A stretch of DNA of 64,000 bases from Streptomyces qinglanensis (GTDB lineage: Bacteria > Actinomycetota > Actinomycetes > Streptomycetales > Streptomycetaceae). A model generated the notes under the pieces. The model did not search any database and was not told the origin of the DNA. It saw only the letters and a program-made list of their open reading frames with translations. The position numbers and the translations under genes were made by a program. Within the stretch, counting starts at the first letter, position 1, and each line of letters starts with the position of its first letter. Positions 19,005 through 28,319 of the stretch are shown here, one piece after another. The stretch is from positions 186,001 through 250,000 of the forward strand of contig NZ_FOGO01000009.1 in NCBI RefSeq assembly GCF_900111245.1, read 5' to 3'.

Positions 19005-21287
19005 TCAGTCGGCTGCCCCCGTGCCCTGCTGCGGCGGAACGGCCATGCCGCTGCGGGGCGCGGGGACGGCACCCACCGGGAACGAGGTGAGCCCGTACTG
19101 CGCGGCCTGCGCGTCGAACATGCCCCGGTACAGCCCGCCGTCCCGGCCCATGAGCCCCTCGTGGGTGCCGTGTTCGGCGATGTGCCCGCGGTCCAGGACA
19201 TAGATGTGGTCAGCGGAGGCGGTCGCGGCGAGCCGGTGGGTGACCAGCACGACCGCGACCCCGCTGTCGGCCAGGGTCCGCAGCCGGTCGAACGCCTCGA
19301 TCTCGGCGTGCGGGTCGAGCGCCGAGGTCGGCTCGTCGACCAGCAGGAACGGCGCACCCCGGTAGAGGCTGCGGGCCGTGCCCAGCTTCTGCCACTGACC
19401 GCCCGAGAGCTGCACCCCGCGTTCGTAGCCCTTGAAGACGATGGAGTCCCAGCCGTGCGGCAGGCCCTCGATCAACTCGGCCACGTCGGCCGCGCGCGCC
19501 GCCTCCCGGACCCGGGCCATGTCCCGCGGACGGTCCCCGGCACCGACGGCGACGTTCGCGGCGGCCGTCATCTGCCAGTTGGGGAAGTCCTGGGTCAGCA
19601 TCCCCACCGACCGGAAGACGTCGGCGCGGGCGGCCTCGCGCACCTCCACCCGCTCCCCCTCCGGACCCACCCACCACACGTCACCGCTGTCGGGCAGCAG
19701 CAGCCCGCCCAGGATCTTGGCCAGCGTGGATTTGCCGGAGCCGTTCGCGCCCACGAGCGCGGTCACCGCGCCCCGCCGCACGGACACGTCCACCCGGTGC
19801 AGCGCGGGCACCGTGGCCCCGGGGTAGGTGAAGGAGACGTCCCGCACCTGGATCTCCCGCACCGGCGAGGGCAGCGGCCTCCCCGTGGCGGGGATGGCGT
19901 GCCCGGCCGCCAGCCGGACGGCCTCCTCGGTGTCGCCGAGCCGGAGCATCTCCTCGTACATGCGGTTCACCTGCTGCACCAGCGAGGTGAGGCGCGCGGT
20001 GGAGGTACGGATGGCGACCACGGCGGTGCCGCCCACCGCGATCGGGAGACCGCCGCTGGTCAGCAGCCACCACAGCACGCCGTAGCAACCCAGGGACGCC
20101 AGACCGGAGAACGCCGCGGCGACCAGGTCGGTCCGGGCCTGGGCGCGGGCCAGCCGCCGCTGCTCGGTCTCCATCAGTCCGGACATCTCCTCGTACCCGC
20201 GCAGCAGCAGCGAGCCCGCCGCATGCGCCCGGATCTCCCCGGCGGCGTGCGGCATCGTCAGGTACTGGAGCAGAGTGGCGACCGCCCGGCGGTGGTCCAC
20301 CCAGTGCCGCCGGGAGGTGTACTCCCGGCGTGCCGAGCGCACCGCCCCCCAGGCTTTGGGCAGCGCGATGGCCAGCAGCATCGGCAGCAGCGCCCAGTGC
20401 AGCGAGGCCAGCACGACGGCGGCGGCCACCATGCCGATCACGACGTTGGAGGCCCCCACGGACAGGCTGAGCATGCGCCGGGCCGACTCCGTGCCGAACT
20501 TGCCCGCCTCCAAGTGGCGTTGGATCTCGGGCTTCTCCGTCGCCGCGACCTCCACCCGGGTGACCGCCCGGTAGTAGCGGAGCGAGACGGCCCGCTCGAC
20601 CTGCGGCTCCAGCCGGCCGGACATCGCCGTCGACCAGGCCGCCAGCACCGCCATGCCCACGGAGACGAGAGCCAGCAGCACCAGCGCCGGAACGGACTCC
20701 CGCAGCTTGTCGTCCGTCGGCCCGTTCGCGAACAGACTGCCGAGCACGCCGTTGATCGCCACGAGCCCGAACGCGGTGGTCAGGCCCTGGCCGGCCTGCG
20801 CCACCACGACCCCGGCCAACGCGCGCGGGTCGGTTTCCCAGCCGGCCCGCAGGACCACGCCCATCATGCGCGGCAGCGCGGCCGCCATCTGCCCGAAACG
20901 CAGCCGCGCCACCGAGCCCTCGTGCTCGACGAACGCGTCGTCCCAGCGCAGTCGCCCTCCGAACAGCTCCCGTTCCGCCGCCGAGACGCCGTCCTCGCCC
21001 GCCGGTTCCGAGGCGCGGGCGGTGGATTCCGAGCCTTGGGCCATGGTCTTCGAGTCCTGGTCGGTGGACTCCGAGCCCGGGGGCGTGGACCCCGGACCCG
21101 GGGGCGTGGGCTGGAAGCCCGGGGGCGTGGGCTCCGAGCCCTGAGCCGTGCGCTTCCTGCCCCGAGCCGTGCGCTTCGGGTCCCGGGCCCCCGGCGCCGA
21201 GTCCTCGCGGTGCCGGCTCGCCCGGCCCGGCTCGCCACTCGCGGCCGAGGTCGGTTCGGGGCCGCCCGCGCCGACGGTCCCGCTCAC
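19005..21287 (-). CDS. ABC exporter (fused membrane and ATPase domains) of the lanthipeptide cluster
   Basis: 760-residue half-transporter with about six membrane helices (near residues 120-400) followed by a nucleotide-binding domain. The NBD has Walker A GANGSGKSTL, signature LSGGQWQKL, Walker B FLLVDEPTSALD and switch His VLVTHRL. GTG 21287 is supported by GGGAGG five bases upstream. There is no N-terminal C39 peptidase, so it would export but not cleave the precursor. The first ~95 residues are a low-complexity segment of repeated Pro-Gly-Ser/Thr and Arg-Thr-Ala-Gln-Gly units matching direct DNA repeats near 21055-21135. Its position directly upstream of lanA argues for export of the modified peptide. 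Confidence 0.9.
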   Translation of the reverse strand: MSGTVGAGGPEPTSAASGEPGRASRHREDSAPGARDPKRTARGRKRTAQGSEPTPPGFQPTPPGPGSTPPGSESTDQDSKTMAQGSESTARASEPAGEDGVSAAERELFGGRLRWDDAFVEHEGSVARLRFGQMAAALPRMMGVVLRAGWETDPRALAGVVVAQAGQGLTTAFGLVAINGVLGSLFANGPTDDKLRESVPALVLLALVSVGMAVLAAWSTAMSGRLEPQVERAVSLRYYRAVTRVEVAATEKPEIQRHLEAGKFGTESARRMLSLSVGASNVVIGMVAAAVVLASLHWALLPMLLAIALPKAWGAVRSARREYTSRRHWVDHRRAVATLLQYLTMPHAAGEIRAHAAGSLLLRGYEEMSGLMETEQRRLARAQARTDLVAAAFSGLASLGCYGVLWWLLTSGGLPIAVGGTAVVAIRTSTARLTSLVQQVNRMYEEMLRLGDTEEAVRLAAGHAIPATGRPLPSPVREIQVRDVSFTYPGATVPALHRVDVSVRRGAVTALVGANGSGKSTLAKILGGLLLPDSGDVWWVGPEGERVEVREAARADVFRSVGMLTQDFPNWQMTAAANVAVGAGDRPRDMARVREAARAADVAELIEGLPHGWDSIVFKGYERGVQLSGGQWQKLGTARSLYRGAPFLLVDEPTSALDPHAEIEAFDRLRTLADSGVAVVLVTHRLAATASADHIYVLDRGHIAEHGTHEGLMGRDGGLYRGMFDAQAAQYGLTSFPVGAVPAPRSGMAVPPQQGTGAAD

Positions 21288-21946
21288 TCCGACCTCCCAG
21301 GCGCCGGGTCTGCCGCGCACCGTGCGGAGCGGTCCGCCCGGAGTCGTCGGCGTACGGCAAGACCGCTCTCGGGGGCGCGGCTCAGGATCACGTGGCCTCC
21401 AATTCGGGCGCGTCGGGGACGAGGTCGGGGCTCCCCGGCTGAAGCGGGCCGCGGCCACGGACACCTGAAGCACCAGCCCCGGCCCGCGCTCCGGCCGGTT
21501 CGGAAACCGGGCTCCGGAGGGCGGGCGGACGCCACCGGCACCTCCCGGCCGGGGGACCGCGGGGGATCACCGTACTCACGCATCGGCACAAATCCGAGAG
21601 CGGGGCGCCCAGTTCGACCGCGCGTCCCGTCCGGACGCGTCTGCGTGCCTCCGTCGGTCCGGGGGGCGATTCCCGAGCGCCGCGCGCCGACCGGACGGCA
21701 GGTGGAGCACAGGGCTTCGGCCTCGGACGCCTCGCGCGCCGCGCCGCGCCGCGCTCGGCGCCCGGCGCCCGGCCCCGCGCCCCGGTGCCGGTCCCAGCGC
21801 CGGGCCGGCACGGCGCAGGCGACCGGCACGGCGAGCACCGCGCGGCAGACCGGAGTCCGCAGGGAGCAACCGCACCGGCATCCGGCCCGGCCCCCGGCCC
21901 CTCCCGGCCGGGCCGGATTGTCGGTGGCCGCTGCTTCGATGTCGGC
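21288..21946. other. 659-base intergenic region
   Basis: Divergent spacer between the ABC exporter and the 397-residue protein. Several frames are open on both strands, but none has a ribosome binding site or homology I recognise. A gene-free regulatory spacer is the simplest reading. Confidence 0.5.
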
Positions 21947-23140
21947 ATGAGCACTGTGCACGAGACCGCCGCCCTTCTCCCCCACCCCGATCAGCTCCGC
22001 ACCCATCTGCGTGCGCTGGCCGTCCTGGACGCGGCGATCGGCGACGATCCGGACTTCGTCGAGTACACCTTCGACCCCGACTGGAGTCCCCACACGGCGG
22101 CGGCGCTCATGGACAGCGGCTCGGGGGACGACTTCGCCGTCCTCTTCACCCCGGCCGGAGTGCTCATACGCGGCTTCGACCACGAGTCGGAGATGAGCCC
22201 GTACGGCACGGACGACGAGCAGGTCTGGCCCGGGGTCGTCGACGACGTGCCCGCGGCGCTGCGCCCGCTCCTGGACGAGCCCGCCTTCCACGCGACGGGC
22301 CTCGACGCCCCTCGGATCACCGCCTGCCTGTGGCGTGAGACCGGCGACACGGCCTGGCGCACCGGCTCGTCCATCGCCTTCCCCACCGGCACCGACGACC
22401 CGGACGGCTCCGGCTTCCTCTTCCACCTCCTCACCGACCGCTCCCCCGAAGCCGTCCAGGCCCACTTCGAGGAGTACTACGAACGTCCCGTCCCCCTGGA
22501 CGCCATCCGCGACGTCCTCGCCGGACATCCCCTCACCCCCGCCCTCGCCAGGGCCCTCGACCCGGCCGCCTTCTCGGACGAGGCACTGCTCCGGAGAATC
22601 ACCGCGCACCCGGAGGCCGCCTCCTATCTCTCCTGCGACGGCGAGTTCGACCTCGCCCGCACCGACCCGATCGAGTCGATCACGCTGCCCAACGGCCTGC
22701 CGGTGGAGCCGGTCGCCGGCTGCAATGCGGGCGGCACCCACTACCTGTGCGGCTCCGCCGCCTCCGACGCCCCCCGCGCCGTCCTCTACACCGACTCCGA
22801 GGGCCGGGCCACGCTCATCGCCGAGTCCCTCGCCGAGGCCCTGACCCTCGCCATCGTCCTGCCGTCCTGGCACGACGCCCTGGCCGGCCTCCGCCCCCCG
22901 GCCCTCGACTCCGACTATGACGAGGAACATCCGGACCATCCCGCCGTCCGCGACCGCCTCCTGGCCGCACTCGGACTCCCCCCGGCCACCGAGGAGGACG
23001 TCCTGGACCGCCTGCTCGCCGCGGCCGCCCGCACCGTCCCCGACGGGTTCCTCCCCCAGGCCCGGGACGAGGAGGAGTCCGCTTTCGAGCCGATGCTCGA
23101 ACCGTCCGCCGCCCCGCGGAGCCGCCCCGGCCGGCACTGA
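21947..23140 (+). CDS. Uncharacterised 397-residue protein, Smi1/SUKH-like features
   Basis: Acidic cytoplasmic protein starting MSTVHETAALLPHPDQL; the codon pattern is strongly coding from ATG 21947. The middle contains GSGFLFHLLTDRSPEAVQAHFEEYYERP. A later segment (LPNGLPVEPVAGCNAGGTHY, then AVLYTDSEGRATLIAESLAEALTLAI) has the shape of SUKH/Smi1-type domains: a glycine-rich turn, a Y-x-D-like strand, then a helix with ESLAE. I cannot name the family firmly. No signal peptide or membrane segment is present. It is divergent from the exporter gene; a role in lanthipeptide immunity would be speculation. Confidence 0.75.
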   Translation: MSTVHETAALLPHPDQLRTHLRALAVLDAAIGDDPDFVEYTFDPDWSPHTAAALMDSGSGDDFAVLFTPAGVLIRGFDHESEMSPYGTDDEQVWPGVVDDVPAALRPLLDEPAFHATGLDAPRITACLWRETGDTAWRTGSSIAFPTGTDDPDGSGFLFHLLTDRSPEAVQAHFEEYYERPVPLDAIRDVLAGHPLTPALARALDPAAFSDEALLRRITAHPEAASYLSCDGEFDLARTDPIESITLPNGLPVEPVAGCNAGGTHYLCGSAASDAPRAVLYTDSEGRATLIAESLAEALTLAIVLPSWHDALAGLRPPALDSDYDEEHPDHPAVRDRLLAALGLPPATEEDVLDRLLAAAARTVPDGFLPQARDEEESAFEPMLEPSAAPRSRPGRH

Positions 23141-23290
23141 CACCCCGCGCGGACCGGTCGCGGCCTCCGGAGTGCGGACGGCGCGCCGGACCGCTCCGCA
23201 CCGCGCGGCCGCAGGGCGGACATCCGCGGTCCGCACCGCGCGGCCGCAGAGCGGACGTCCGCGGGCTGCCGGCCGTCGGCCACCCGGCCG

Positions 23291-24514
23291 TCAGAAGGCG
23301 GGAAAGGCCCAGCCCGACGGGTGGAACGGGGCGCGCTCGCCGCGGAAGGCGAGCGAGACGGCGGCGACCGCGCCCGGCCGCAGTTCCTCGACGCGCCGCG
23401 CGGCGGCCAGCTCCGACAGGGTGGTGCCGCCCAGATACGCCGCGCCCAGTTCCGCTGAGGTCAGCCGCAGGTCGGGCCGGGCCCGGGTGGGTTCGCAGGT
23501 GACGGAGTCGCCGTCGGCGCACAGCCGGTGGCGTCCGGTGTTCCAGGGGCAGAACGTGTCCTGGACCTCCAGCACCACATCCAGAGGGGTCGCGTAGCGG
23601 CGTGCGGTCAGCGCGCGGTCGATGTCCACCAGCCGGACCCAGAGATTGTCGGTCACCGTGGGGCGGACCGCGCGCGGATCGGTCAGCAGATGCTTCAGCG
23701 GCTCGTCGACGGCGCCGTCGTAGACGAGACCGTCGTGCGCGTCGAGGTCGACGAGGAAGCGCCACAGGGCGGCGTACGACTGCCGCGAGGCCGCCGCGAC
23801 CTCGATGACCCGTGCCACCCCCGCCTTGGAGCGGTAGAGAGCGTAGCCGGTCGCCTCTCCGCCGGGTTCCCGGTGGACGGCGAAGCGCAGCGCCGTGCCT
23901 CCGTCGCGTGCGCAGGCGCCGTCGGCGAGCCGCGCCTCCCAGTACTTCTCCGTCCGGTCCACCCACCCGACCGCGGTGCCGCGTACGGTCTCGTAGACCT
24001 TCTCCAGCAGCGGCCGGGCCTCCGCACGGTCGAGCAGGCGGACCGTGCCGTCGCCCAGGTCGGTACCGGGACGGAGGACCATGGACCTCCGGTCCCCCCG
24101 GATCTCGGCCACGTGGCTGCCGAGGCCGTACCCGAAGCGGCTGTAGATCGCGGCTTCGGCGGCGTTGAGAGCGGCGATCGGCTCGCCCCCCGTGTCGTGC
24201 AGGCCGGTGAGCTGCCTGCGCATCATCGAGGTGAGGATGCCGCGCCGCCGGTGGGTGGGCAGGACCGCGACGAGCGTGATGCCGGCGACGGGTACGGCGC
24301 CGCCGGGGACCGTCATGACGCGGCCGTAGACCGACGCGCCACCGACGATCTCCCGCCCGTCCCAGGCGGCGATGGTGCGGTCGGGGTCGAGTGAGGTGGC
24401 GGCGTTCCGCAGGCCGCCCTCCTGCCAGTCCTGGCCATAGGTCGTGGTGACCATCCGGGCCCACGCGTCGACTTCGTGCGCGGCGATGGTCCGCAATGGG
24501 TAGGTCGCTGTCAT
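23291..24514 (-). CDS. GNAT N-acetyltransferase, Eis-like
   Basis: 407-residue enhanced-intracellular-survival (Eis) type acetyltransferase. The N-terminal GNAT domain shows VPVAGITLVAVLPTHRRRGILTSMMRRQL, the acetyl-CoA-binding V-x-x-x-x-R-R-x-G pattern. A second GNAT-like domain and a C-terminal SCP2-like domain (CEPTRARPDLRLTSAELGAAYLGG) follow, and the chain ends in phenylalanine, as Eis enzymes do (their terminal carboxylate serves as catalytic base). Eis proteins acetylate amines, including aminoglycosides. ATG 24514 is preferred on codon use; ATG 24550, in frame and preceded by GGGAG, is the alternative. It is transcribed divergently from the LuxR gene with overlapping promoters. Confidence 0.85.
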   Translation of the reverse strand: MTATYPLRTIAAHEVDAWARMVTTTYGQDWQEGGLRNAATSLDPDRTIAAWDGREIVGGASVYGRVMTVPGGAVPVAGITLVAVLPTHRRRGILTSMMRRQLTGLHDTGGEPIAALNAAEAAIYSRFGYGLGSHVAEIRGDRRSMVLRPGTDLGDGTVRLLDRAEARPLLEKVYETVRGTAVGWVDRTEKYWEARLADGACARDGGTALRFAVHREPGGEATGYALYRSKAGVARVIEVAAASRQSYAALWRFLVDLDAHDGLVYDGAVDEPLKHLLTDPRAVRPTVTDNLWVRLVDIDRALTARRYATPLDVVLEVQDTFCPWNTGRHRLCADGDSVTCEPTRARPDLRLTSAELGAAYLGGTTLSELAAARRVEELRPGAVAAVSLAFRGERAPFHPSGWAFPAF

Positions 24515-24569
24515 GCCCCGAGCGTGGCGGGGTGAACAGGCGCCGCGCATCGAGAGATCTCCCTATTTA

Positions 24570-24575
24570 TATGCT
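24570..24575 (+). promoter_or_regulatory. -10 box of the LAL regulator gene
   Basis: TATGCT ends six bases before GTG 24582. On the opposite strand the same AT-rich patch reads TATAAA and may serve the GNAT gene. Confidence 0.55.
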
Positions 24576-24581
24576 GGCGCC

Positions 24582-27413
24582 GTGGTGGCGCAGCGCGTGG
24601 TCAGTCCGGTGTTCGTCGGCCGGGGCGAGGAGTTGTCGGCGCTGGCGGCGGCGCTGGACACCGCTGTCGAACAGGGTCCGGCCGTGGCACTGCTGGCCGG
24701 CGAGGCGGGGATCGGCAAGTCACGGCTGCTCGCCGAGTTCACGCGGTCGCTGGGCCCGGCGGTCCGGGTGGTCGGAGGCGTCTGCGCGGAGCTGGGCCGG
24801 GACGCGCTGCCGTACGCACCGCTCGTGACAGCCCTGCGCACACTGATCCGTGTCGAAGGGGTCACCCCCGGCCCCTACCGTCGGCTGGCCCGCTGGTTCC
24901 CCGAGCTCGGCGAGAGCGGAGACGGGCCCGAAGGCGGCCGGCACCGGCTGTACGAGGAGGTGCTGGCGCTGATCGAGCGGGTGGCCGCCGACCGGCCGCT
25001 CGTCATCAGCGTCGAGGACCTGCACTGGGCGGACGCCGCCACCTGCGAACTGCTCGGCTTCCTGGTCAGAAACCTGACCCGGCCCAGGGTGCTTCTCGTG
25101 CTGACCCACCGGCCGCCCGGATCCGGACCGCTGCTGTCGGAGCTGGCCCGCCGCCCGGGCACCGTCCGGCTGCGGCTCGACCGCTTCGACGAAGGGGACG
25201 TGGGCCGCCAGCTGACCGCCATCCTCGGCACCGAACCCGACCCGGCCACCGTGGGCCGCATCCATGGACGCAGCGACGGCAACCCCCTGTTCGTCGAGGC
25301 ACTCGCCCACGCCGAAGGGCGGCCCGGGGACGGCACCCGGGCCGTGGAAGCCGCGCCGCCCCTGGACGGCACAGGGGACTCCGACGCCGCGCGGACCCCG
25401 GAGGGCGCGCGCGACCTGCTGCTGGACGGCCCGCGGTCGCTGCGGAGTCCGGCCCGCGCGCTGCTGCGCCTCGCCTCCGTGGCGGGCGTGCGGGTCGGCC
25501 ACCGCCTGCTGGCCGAGGTGGCCGGGCGGGACGGGGCCGAGCTGGACGTCCTGCTGCGTGAACTCGTCGACCGCAGCCTGCTGGTCGCGGCCGACGACGG
25601 CTACGCGTTCCGCCATGCCCTGATCCGGGACGCGGTGTACGAGGACCTGCTGCCCGGCGAGCGTGCGCGGCTGCACGCCCGCTACGCCGAGGCACTGCGC
25701 GACGGGGCGGCCCCGGCCGAGCTCGCCGCGCACGCCCACGCCGCCGGGGAGCGCGGCCTCGCCCGGTCGGCCGCCTACCTGGCCGCCGACCGGGCACGCC
25801 GGTCGTACGCCTATGCCGAGCAGGTCCGCCTGCTCGGCATGGTCCTCGACCTGTGGGACGCGGACGTCCGGTTCGACACCGACCGGATCGGCGTACTGAC
25901 CGACGCCGCCGAGGCGTGCATGCTCAGCGGCGACTACGCCCGCGGCATCGAGTACGCGAGCGCCGGGCTGGCCGCGGTGGACGAGCGGCGGGAGCCCGAG
26001 CGCACCGCCCTGCTCCTCGAACACCGGGGCAGACTGCGGCACCGGCTGAACGCCACCGGTGTCGAGGACTGGGAACGCGCGCTGGAACTGCTGCCGCCCG
26101 GCAGTTCCCGGCGCGGCCGGCTGCTCGGCGTACTGGCGATGGGCCTGCTGCCCGAAGTGGACCGGGCCCGCGGACCGTTCGAGGAGGCGCTGACCATCGG
26201 CCGGGCCACCGACGACGCCCTCGTCACCGTCCGCGGGCTGCTGGGCGTCGGCTCCCTGAGCGGCGACCTCGGCATGCTGGCCGAGGCCCGTGCGCTCGCC
26301 GAACACCTGGACAGCAACGACCTGTTGCTGACCGTGCCCATGTACGAGGCCACGCTGCACACCAGAGCCGGCGACCACTCGCGCGCCGCCGAGGTCGCGG
26401 ACGACGGTATCCGCCTCGCCCGCCGCTACGGTCTGGGCCGCAGCCGTGGAGCCGAACTGGCTCGCCACACGGGAAGCGGACTGATCCTGGCCGGGCGGTG
26501 GGACGAGGCGGCAGCCGTGCTGGAGGAGAGCCTCCGCCTCGATGCCCCGCCGCAGTCGCGGCGGGGCCTGCGCATCCTCGCCGGCCGGCTGTCGCTGCTG
26601 CGCGGTGACCTGACGGCGGCGGCCGAGGCCGCGGCAGCCGTGGAGCACTCCGAGGGCGGGAGCCTGTTCGCCCGCCATCAGCTGCTCTGCCTGCTCGCCG
26701 TCGCGCAGGGCGACCCGGAGCGGGCCGACCTGCTCCTGGAACGGGCGCTGAGCGATCCGGCACTCACCCGGATCCACAGCAGCGACGCCCGGCAGGTCCT
26801 GGTCGCCGGTGCCCTGGCGCAGCGGGCCCGGCTGTCACCGCGGCCCGGCCGGGAGCTGCGGGAGCGTGTCGCGGCCCGGCAGACCCAGCTCGCGGCGGCC
26901 GACGCCGCACTCGGTGTGGACGGGGCCCTCGACCAGGCGTGGCAGACCATGCTCCGGGCGCTCGTCGAGGACGACGGCTGGGACCACGCGGTCACCGCCT
27001 GGCGCCGGCTCCGGCAGCCGTACGAGCTGGCACTGTGCCTGTTCCACAGCGCGCAGGCCCGGCCGGCCGCGGACGACCGGTCCGCCGCCACGGCCCGCCT
27101 GCGGGAGGCCGCCCGGCTGGCCGAGGACCTCCGCGCCGCGCCGCTGGCCCGGCAGATCGCCCGCCTCCTGCGACCGGGCCCGGCCCAGGAGGGGCTCACG
27201 CAGGGACTCACGCAACGCGAGCAGGAGGTGCTCCGGCTGCTCGCCGAGGGCCTGAGCAACCGGCAGATCGCCGCCCGGCTGCACATCTCCCCGAGCACGG
27301 CGGGCGTGCACGTCTCCCACATTCTGACGAAGCTCCACGCGGCGACCCGCACCGAGGCAGCGGCCATCGCCTTCCGCGACGGACTGGCCGGCTCCGGCCA
27401 CGGGGGCGGCTGA
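24582..27413 (+). CDS. LAL-type LuxR transcriptional regulator
   Basis: 943-residue large ATP-binding regulator of the LuxR family. The N-terminal AAA/STAND ATPase carries Walker A GEAGIGKSRLL (about residues 40-50) and a Walker B-like LVISVEDLHWADA (near 140-150). A long helical, TPR-like middle follows. The C-terminal LuxR HTH (about 875-935) reads LTQREQEVLRLLAEGLSNRQIAARL then STAGVHVSHILTKLHA. LAL proteins commonly activate secondary-metabolite pathways. Its proximity to the lanthipeptide cluster makes it a candidate regulator, although the GNAT gene and an unknown gene intervene. Start GTG 24582 is favoured by the -10 box immediately upstream; GTG 24585 is adjacent. GC-rich dyads after the stop (27442-27460) may terminate transcription. 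Confidence 0.9.
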   Translation: MVAQRVVSPVFVGRGEELSALAAALDTAVEQGPAVALLAGEAGIGKSRLLAEFTRSLGPAVRVVGGVCAELGRDALPYAPLVTALRTLIRVEGVTPGPYRRLARWFPELGESGDGPEGGRHRLYEEVLALIERVAADRPLVISVEDLHWADAATCELLGFLVRNLTRPRVLLVLTHRPPGSGPLLSELARRPGTVRLRLDRFDEGDVGRQLTAILGTEPDPATVGRIHGRSDGNPLFVEALAHAEGRPGDGTRAVEAAPPLDGTGDSDAARTPEGARDLLLDGPRSLRSPARALLRLASVAGVRVGHRLLAEVAGRDGAELDVLLRELVDRSLLVAADDGYAFRHALIRDAVYEDLLPGERARLHARYAEALRDGAAPAELAAHAHAAGERGLARSAAYLAADRARRSYAYAEQVRLLGMVLDLWDADVRFDTDRIGVLTDAAEACMLSGDYARGIEYASAGLAAVDERREPERTALLLEHRGRLRHRLNATGVEDWERALELLPPGSSRRGRLLGVLAMGLLPEVDRARGPFEEALTIGRATDDALVTVRGLLGVGSLSGDLGMLAEARALAEHLDSNDLLLTVPMYEATLHTRAGDHSRAAEVADDGIRLARRYGLGRSRGAELARHTGSGLILAGRWDEAAAVLEESLRLDAPPQSRRGLRILAGRLSLLRGDLTAAAEAAAAVEHSEGGSLFARHQLLCLLAVAQGDPERADLLLERALSDPALTRIHSSDARQVLVAGALAQRARLSPRPGRELRERVAARQTQLAAADAALGVDGALDQAWQTMLRALVEDDGWDHAVTAWRRLRQPYELALCLFHSAQARPAADDRSAATARLREAARLAEDLRAAPLARQIARLLRPGPAQEGLTQGLTQREQEVLRLLAEGLSNRQIAARLHISPSTAGVHVSHILTKLHAATRTEAAAIAFRDGLAGSGHGGG

Positions 27414-28319
27414 GGCCGGAGGAGGCTCCTCGGCGGCGCGGCCTCCGCTGCGGCCGGAGGAGGGGGGAACACCCCCGTCGTCATCGGTACACATCGGCTC
27501 AGTCAGCTCGAAGTCAGCTCGATCAGCTCAGTCGGCTGTGCCGGGCTCCACGACGGCACTCGGCCGGTGAGCCCGCTCGCCGGGGTGATCACGTCGAATG
27601 CGCCGTCGTGTGCGGAACCGTGGCCCGGAGAAGCGGCACTCACCCGCGAAATCACACCACTGCGGCCCGGCAACCAGCGTATGGGGGGCAATCTTCTACG
27701 CATTGCCCGGAACCCGGGGCCGCCACTCACGTGCACTGCACGGGTACGGCACATGCTGAGGGCATCGAGAGTCCGCCCCGGCCCTCTTCGGTGCCCCGCC
27801 TCCGCAACTGCCGCACATCACCGGCGTCGTATCGAGCGGGCCCGGTTCCAGGGACAGGTGTAGGCGGCATCTCCCGACCGGGTCGGAAGTACCGTTCCCG
27901 CACGGCTCCTCGGAAGTACCGTTCCCGCACGGCTCCTCGGAAGTACCGTTCCCGCACGGCTCCTTCGCGGAGCCCAGCCCGAATGCCGTTGGTCGAAGAA
28001 TCAACAGCACCCCCCGGCGGGGGATTCCGCAGGAGGATTGCACATCACCCGGCGGGTGTACAGATCTGCTCGGGTTCCCGCAGCGTCGGCCTGCATGTGG
28101 GCGGGCACCTGTCGCCGCACGGCGGCGGATCCCCGCGATGCCGCTTGCAGGCCGGTGCGCATGGTGTACGGTCTCGAAGCCACGTGGCCGGTGCTTCCGA
28201 TCAGACGGCGATCCGACCTGCTCCGGAAGTACCGAGAGTGCACTGTGGGACCTCGGCGTCCCGCCCGCATTCTCACCGCGGTTATCCGACGGGGGTGGAC
28301 TCGATCGAGGTTTTCGGAA
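27414..28319. other. 906-base non-coding region with 27-bp triplication
   Basis: GC content and codon bias drop here and no frame has convincing coding character. It contains short TCAGCTCGA repeats (27495-27535), three perfect 27-bp repeats (27884-27964) and a fragment of that unit at about 28217. It serves as the upstream region of the redox operon. Confidence 0.6.
27884..27964. repeat. Three perfect 27-bp direct repeats
   Basis: Units 27884-27910, 27911-27937 and 27938-27964 are identical. Each contains GGAAGTACCGTTCC, a GGAA-N6-TTCC dyad. CGGAAGTACCG recurs near 28217. Confidence 0.92.

Noticed and set aside
27727..27957. Minus-strand peptide with three RERYFRGAV repeats
   Set aside because: The repeats come from the 27-bp DNA triplication; there is no start signal and the remainder lacks coding bias.
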